A stretch of 64,000 nt of DNA from Paragordius varius (Eukaryota > Nematomorpha). The position numbers were made by a program, and so were the translations under genes. The stretch's first letter is position 1. The number at the start of each line of letters is the position of its first letter. The notes below the pieces were generated by a model. It saw only the letters and a list, made by a program, of their open reading frames with translations, did no database searches and had not been told where the DNA came from. The DNA is taken from positions 6,014,001 through 6,078,000 of the forward strand of contig OZ176055.1 in NCBI GenBank assembly GCA_964247055.1, given 5' to 3'. Shown here piece by piece: positions 59,266 through 64,000 of this stretch.

Positions 59266-59831
59266 CTACCAATATTAATTAAACTTCACTCGAGGCCATA
59301 TGAGGTAACCTGCCTTTTACACCTTAAACTCAATTTATTATAATATATTCTGTATGAGTTGTTAAATTTGCCATGTCATTCCCATGTCCATCCTTTTTAG
59401 GGTATTACATTTTTTGGGTTTAGCTTGATGACCAAACCAAATAATATTTTGTGGTCATTATATTTTACTCTATATCGTTTTTAATTATTTGAAATCATTA
59501 CATTGTGCTTGTTCAATTGTTTATAACGTATTTATCACCACAATACATATTTTGATCGATCGTTTCACATCCTAAGTATGATAAAAAAATATTTACCCTA
59601 AACTTAAAAAAACGATCTCATTCCTATCCCTAACCTTTGATTCGAACCAAATATAATTGTAAAATAGTCAATTTATATCAAATATCATCAAAGAAATTAA
59701 TTACAAATGAGATTTATTAAATTATATATTCATATTGCCATGATTATATAAATAATCATCTATGCTATAATTTTGCTCTGAGAGTAAAAGATAATTTATA
59801 TCCAGGGCGTGAGATAAAGTCAAACGCGATC

Positions 59832-62554
59832 TTAATCTTGAGGAAACTTTACCCCTATAATTTTGCGACATTCTTCAATCAATTTAGCGAATGTTAGGGT
59901 ATCTTTATGCGTTACGAGTGGACTTTCTTTCAATCCTATAAAAAATAGGAATAATTAATAATTTAATATGATAATTTATGGAAATAATAATGCTGTTTAA
60001 AATTTTTTTAAAAAATTCTTGAGATATCATAGTAAAGTTATAAAATACCAGAAAATATTATATCAACTGAAATTTAACAAAAAGCATAAAGTAATAATAC
60101 TTTGTCAATAGTTATCGTAACTAGTTTCATGTTGGTTAAAACTTACAGTACGACACAACTATGACTAGGATAAATGGTTTTACATATCACTTTATATTTT
60201 CTGAGATATTAGTTTAATTTGCTATTGGTTATTTTCATTATCTTATTTTAACTTTTTAGTGTTTCCAACATTCAAACATATATTTTTAAAAATAAAATAA
60301 TTTTTTCAACAATCTATGTTGCCCAATAGCTTTTTATTGTTTCCAACAATCAAACATATATTTTCAACAATCAAATAATTTTTCCAACAATCAAAATATG
60401 TTTTCTTTTAACTTTCTAGTATTTCCAACAATCAAATATATATTTTCAACAATATATCACGAAATTTTCAAAAGTTTAAAATAATTTAATACAAAAGACT
60501 CAAAACTTATTTCACTTACTAATCTTTAAAAAATCATAAAAATTTTACCAGCTTGAATGCAACGTTTGACTTCATTCGCCTCATATAAAAATCCGACACC
60601 ACTATCATACACCGGTTTCCCCTTTTCAGGCGGGAAAGGTTTCTCCATTAAAACGCCATTGATTTGTATTTTATCGCTACACCAAAACGGTGGATGGATC
60701 TATGAGATTTAAAGAATAAATAAAGCTTTCGTAATAATAAATAATTTGAAAATATTTATATTCTAGATAAATTATATGCAACCTTAATAATTCCCTTTGT
60801 GCCGCATACTATCCCTTCACGCGGAACTTCAGTTGTAAACGCAACTTGAAAAACGGCCATTCTTTGACCACTATATTCAAACGTTACGCTGTCCAATTCA
60901 TCTACGCCTAAAAGAAATGTAAAATTCTGGAAATATTGTAATATTAAATTATAATTGGGAATTTTTTGTGAAATCAAAACTATTTCGAAAAAGGGTTTCA
61001 AACGGTTGTTCGAAAATTTTCATTATTTAGTTAAAGGATAGCAAAGATATTTATTGCTTTTGTGACTATATATTGGAAGAATTCATATTCATCAAAAAGA
61101 ATAGACTAAGGTTTAACCAAGAATTTATAAATTTATATCACATAACCTTAACAGAGGCAAAAAATGATAAATAAATTATGTGTATTCTAAATCACTGGTA
61201 TTAAAAAGTAAATACAAGCGATTAAAACGTTTTTTAAAACCAAAACGCGGGCAAAAAATACATTTAGCAAATTATTACGATTACTGTAAAATTAATAGGA
61301 AGTTAACATTCTCTATATATATTAGTATTATTTGTTATTTTATAAATCAAATATTTATTTCAATCTCTTTGAAAAATATCATATTAAATTTTTGTAGCTA
61401 TTAAGTTTTAATTATTTCAATTATATCAGATTAGGATATATTAAAATGGATTAAAATCAAAATTCTCCAAAAACAATTGAATAGAAACCATATTTTTGCA
61501 AAGAAAACCCTGGAAACAGAATTGAAACTGTTCTGTCAAAAATTTATTTTAAACCCGAACCTAAGCCCAGGTAAATTCTACCTCGAAAATTAAATTACTA
61601 TGCAAATTTGGTAAAAGAATTGTTGCGTATATATAATACCATTTTCGTTAAGAAAGCCAATCGGAGTAATTTTTTTAGGCATTTCCCCAAACACCATTTG
61701 AGAAAACGCGATGCAATATACTCCCTTATCCATCATACAACCACCACCAATTTCAGGCTTAAAAAGACAAAATAATAATAAAAAATGAATATTGATTGAA
61801 GACAAAATATAATTTATTCTCTTAATTTTATCATTGAAAATCAAAAAAAGTAAAAATTTTTATTTTTGGTTAAAAACCAATTTTTCAATATATAAAATTA
61901 AATAAGTTAGGTACATGATAAAGTCTTTGCATTTCTGGTCCGGATGCCGATCCAAATGAAGATAAAACAAGTTTAACATCACCAATCGTACCCTTTTTAA
62001 GTTCTTCTCTCAATATAGCTTGTGTAGGAAAACAACGGGCCCACATACCCTGATAAAAATATAAAAATAGACAATTAAATAAGAGCAAAAAATATAATTG
62101 TTGAGGATATGTACCTCCATAAAGAAGACACCCTTTTGGTTAGCCAATTTTATCATTTCCTCTGTCTCACGATAATTCATACCCAGGGGTTTTTCGCACA
62201 AAATATTTTTATTGTATTTAAGCAACATTTTAACAACTTTAAGGTGCTCACTATTAATGACCGAAACATATATTACGTCTAAATATGACAAATAAAAACA
62301 AACCTAATTCAGAATCTTTGCCTAATTCTTCATAACTTCCATATGCTTTTGGAATTTGACGTTCAGAGGCAAAAGTTTTCGCTTTTTTCAAATCTCTAGC
62401 GGCAACGGCCATAATCTATTATAATAAACATATTTTGCACCTTATGTCCATTATCAGGGTCACTTAAGAGACCGATACAGAAATCATTAGAAATTCTACC
62501 AGCGGAACATATTCCCCATCTCAATGGTTTATCAGCGGAGGATGAATCAGCCAT
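59832..62554 (-). CDS. DHDH: Dihydrodiol dehydrogenase-type oxidoreductase (Gfo/Idh/MocA family)
   Basis: NADP-dependent oxidoreductase of the dimeric dihydrodiol dehydrogenase / D-xylose dehydrogenase type, cytosolic by family. Eight exons: 62554-62441, 62415-62304, 62278-62115, 62049-61915, 61757-61641, 60907-60783, 60700-60549 and 59935-59832. They sum to 1,023 bases, 340 residues against 334 in human DHDH. The N-terminal Rossmann fold starts [25 protein letters not shown] and [10 protein letters not shown] follow. The family signature CEKPLGMN lies at 103-110, [10 protein letters not shown] after it, and [11 protein letters not shown] (Asp185, Tyr189, active-site positions of the family) opens the second domain. 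The protein ends [11 protein letters not shown], almost as in human. All conserved blocks are present, so it is probably active. Introns are 25, 25, 65, 157, 733, 82 and 613 nt. Confidence 0.93.
59936..60548 (-). repeat. Last DHDH intron with a small interspersed tandem repeat
   Basis: Between about 60255 and 60470 the word TTTCCAACAATCAAA and its partner ATATATTTTCAACAATC recur five or six times with spacers and substitutions. The TTTAACTTTCTAGT/TTTTTAGTG word precedes two of them, suggesting a larger unit of about 75-90 bp. Confidence 0.55.
62279..62303 (-). other. 25-nt intron (DHDH intron 2)
   Basis: GTTTGT...TTTAG on the minus strand, between GAA TTA G and AC GTA ATA. As 25 is not a multiple of three it must be removed to join [11 protein letters not shown] to DVIYVSV. 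Confidence 0.92.
62416..62440 (-). other. 25-nt intron (DHDH intron 1)
   Basis: GTGCAA...AATAG on the minus strand, between CAT AAG and ATT ATG GCC. Removal joins DNGHK to IMAVAARDL, matching EHQVVAVAARDL of human DHDH; retention shifts the frame into a stop. Confidence 0.93.
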
Positions 62555-62632
62555 TTACAAAGCGTGATAATGAAAAACTAAGGTTATTTTTACAACCCAT
62601 TCAAAATACCTTACTTAAAAACAATTTTACAT
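62555..62632. promoter_or_regulatory. 78-bp bidirectional intergenic region
   Basis: Separates the start codons of the divergent DHDH (-) and RPAP2-like (+) genes. Both 5' UTRs and any promoter must fit in or overlap 78 bp. No TATA box or initiator can be singled out. Confidence 0.6.
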
Positions 62633-63100
62633 ATGAATATTACCACTGCTGAATTAAAGAAAAAAGCCTTTTTGCGAAGGAATGCGATAGAGATTTTATA
62701 TAAAATGCTACAAATCACAAGGTTTGAAGAGAGAGAATTAGAATCATTTGTAAATTAAGCTTATAAATTAAGCTACCATACATTGAGCGGCAGGATTTTT
62801 TGGATTTTATCCTAGAAAGATCTTTGGATCCTATTTGTGGTAATCCGTTTTGCACAAATACCGAGGTTTACAAATTTAAATAGTAGCGAGTTAATGAAAG
62901 AAAAAGCAAAGTATAAAATAGATAATTCAAAGCAAAAATTGTATTTATCCTCTGAACTTGAAAAATTTTGTAGTGTTAACTGTTACGAAAAAACTTATTC
63001 ACGATTAAATGCCATACCAGAAGTTGCACTTTGGCTTCGCCCCGAATGCCAAGCTTTATTGCAAAATTATGATTTTGAACACGATATTCAGCGCATTTAA
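62633..63100 (+). CDS. RPAP2: RPAP2/Rtr1-type RNA polymerase II CTD phosphatase domain protein
   Basis: Family members dephosphorylate Ser5 of the RNA polymerase II CTD and help import the polymerase. Exons 62633-62749, 62773-62865 and 62891-63100 give 420 bases, 139 residues. Residues 1-39 are the N-terminal helices (ELKKKAFLRRNAIEILYKML). Then comes LPYIERQDFLDFILERS and the zinc site: CGNPFC (Cys61, Cys66) and CSVNC (Cys97, Cys101). CGNPFC to KYKI is the same length as in human RPAP2 (20 residues). The end, AIPEVALWLRPE, matches the close of the domain. It lacks the long C-terminal part of human RPAP2 and is shorter even than yeast Rtr1 (226), so it is close to a bare domain. Introns are 23 and 25 nt. 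Confidence 0.85.
62750..62772 (+). other. 23-nt intron (RPAP2 intron 1)
   Basis: GTAAAT...ATTAAG after TCA TTT. Unspliced, the frame ends at once in TAA. Spliced, it joins ELESF to LPYIERQD. Confidence 0.85.
62866..62890 (+). other. 25-nt intron (RPAP2 intron 2)
   Basis: GTTTAC...GCGAG after ACC GAG. Several AGs are available, but only the one at 62889-62890 puts TTA ATG AAA in the frame of the second zinc pair and gives the same Cys-to-KYKI spacing as human RPAP2. Confidence 0.82.
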
Positions 63101-63117
63101 AATATAAATATTATTTC

Positions 63118-63123
63118 AATAAA
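63118..63123 (+). promoter_or_regulatory. Candidate poly(A) signal of the RPAP2-like gene
   Basis: AATAAA 17 nt after the stop codon, implying a very short 3' UTR. Confidence 0.45.
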
Positions 63124-63625
63124 TTTATCGTTTGCACATATTTCTAATTATATTTTTTGTTTTTCATCCATATCTAGAAAGTAATTAGATTTTGGTTTCT
63201 GTTAGGCCAATTTTTGTCTGTAAAAAATATAACCGGTTCCTCACAAATAATCACGTCCCTAAATTTAATCTAAAATAGTTTTTATTTAGTCAATTTAAAT
63301 ATTCTGAACATAAAATTCAACTATTTTTCTTCCCAAAAGTAAAGTATGCTTTTTGGGTAAATAAACTAATTGGGATCAATGCAGAATTTTTTCCTTATTA
63401 CATTGTATTCTTTTCATTTTTAGTAAATTGGTTAATATATATATATATATATTTAATTGGTTTTAATTAGCGAAAACGTTTAGGCCCTTCATGGGTATTG
63501 GTAGGTTTTTTTTATAAATAAGGCGTAATTTTGTTATAAATGTAATAATCAATGTTTTTGGCTATAATGAAATTATCAATCAATATATTATGATTAAAAA
63601 AAACTTTAATTTTTAATATTTAAAT
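63124..63625. other. Intergenic
   Basis: AT-rich, with a short (TA)n run at about 63436-63452. Nothing else seen. Confidence 0.5.
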
Positions 63626-63903
63626 AGGCACAACAGAATCGGCTTCGCCGGCCGCATTTAAAAATATATGTCATTAATAACTATATTATATGGTTTAAGA
63701 GATAAAACTGTAATTATATAAATAACCTATTATTTCACCAATTGCTAATGCCGAAATTATGGAAGCGTTTATTCAAAGTTTAAGAAATTTTTGGATTTCA
63801 TTTATCATATAAATAGCCATATTTACAAATTAAAAAATTTTTTATTTCAAAGTTTTTTGGGCCATATAAAATACCTTGGAGGCCCGCATGTTAAGCACAT
63901 CTT
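63626..63903. mobile_element. hAT MITE, about 278 bp, diverged
   Basis: Left end GGCACAACAGAATCGGC, then TTCGCCGGCCGCATTT, and right end GGCCCGCATGTTAAGCACAT. Both are diverged forms of the CAGGGGTGTCCAAC..GGCCGCATT family ends in inverted orientation. The body GATAAAACTGTAATTATA recalls the copy at 19497. No clear 8-bp duplication. Confidence 0.55.
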
Positions 63904-64000
63904 CTTTATATTTTGTTTAGCTATTGTATCCAACCGAAACAATCAGCTGATTTTAAGAATGTATAATTTTTTTGCAAGCCCTAATTAAAACATTAAAGTT

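Noticed and set aside
1-64000. CRISPR arrays, operons, riboswitches, prokaryotic elements
   Set aside because: The window is an intron-bearing animal genome; no spaced direct-repeat array or polycistronic bacterial layout is seen.
1-64000. Retroviral, LTR or Polinton remnants
   Set aside because: No reverse transcriptase, integrase, capsid or protein-primed polymerase motif was recognised; all identifiable elements are plain DNA transposons.

Overview
The window looks like nuclear DNA from an AT-rich invertebrate animal. Evidence: spliced genes with GT..AG introns; a RhoGEF with PDZ, RGS-like, C1, DH and PH domains (the C1 is found in the fly RhoGEF2 and worm RHGF-1 type and is absent from vertebrate ARHGEF11/12); a fukutin-related/LicD protein; asparagine-rich low-complexity protein segments; and many hAT and small inverted-repeat DNA transposons. 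The phylum cannot be settled from the sequence. Very short introns at gene 5' ends recall flatworms (small 5' introns) and dicyemids (introns near 26 nt), but this is only a hint.

Layout. 830-2267 (+): 3' part of a USP-family deubiquitinase (USP1-like). 2268-16297: about 14 kb with no gene I can support, filled with hAT and MITE remnants. 16298-41079 (+): a 37-exon RhoGEF. The splice sites I chose sum to 7,767 coding bases, an exact 2,588 codons plus stop. 41080-47066: intergenic MITEs. 49752-47067 (-): two-exon FKRP/LicD-like Golgi-type protein of 713 residues. 49753-59831: no host gene; holds a 1,755-bp hAT with a transposase relic and perfect 8-bp target duplications, directly abutted by a second hAT. 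62554-59832 (-): eight-exon dihydrodiol dehydrogenase of the Gfo/Idh/MocA family, 340 residues. 62633-63100 (+): three-exon RPAP2/Rtr1-type protein of 139 residues, head-to-head with the dehydrogenase across 78 bp.

The most striking feature is a class of introns only 21-25 nt long. Six are needed to restore known domains: two each in the RhoGEF, the dehydrogenase and the RPAP2 gene. All lie near the 5' end of their genes, while later introns run from 65 nt to 5.6 kb. Many long introns carry MITEs, a 1.1-kb CACTA-like element or hAT copies, so insertion of DNA transposons explains part of the size difference.

The host genes have unrelated jobs (ubiquitin removal, Rho activation downstream of G12/13 receptors, glycan phosphate transfer, NADP-linked sugar/diol oxidation, RNA polymerase II CTD dephosphorylation). 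Nothing suggests they form one pathway.
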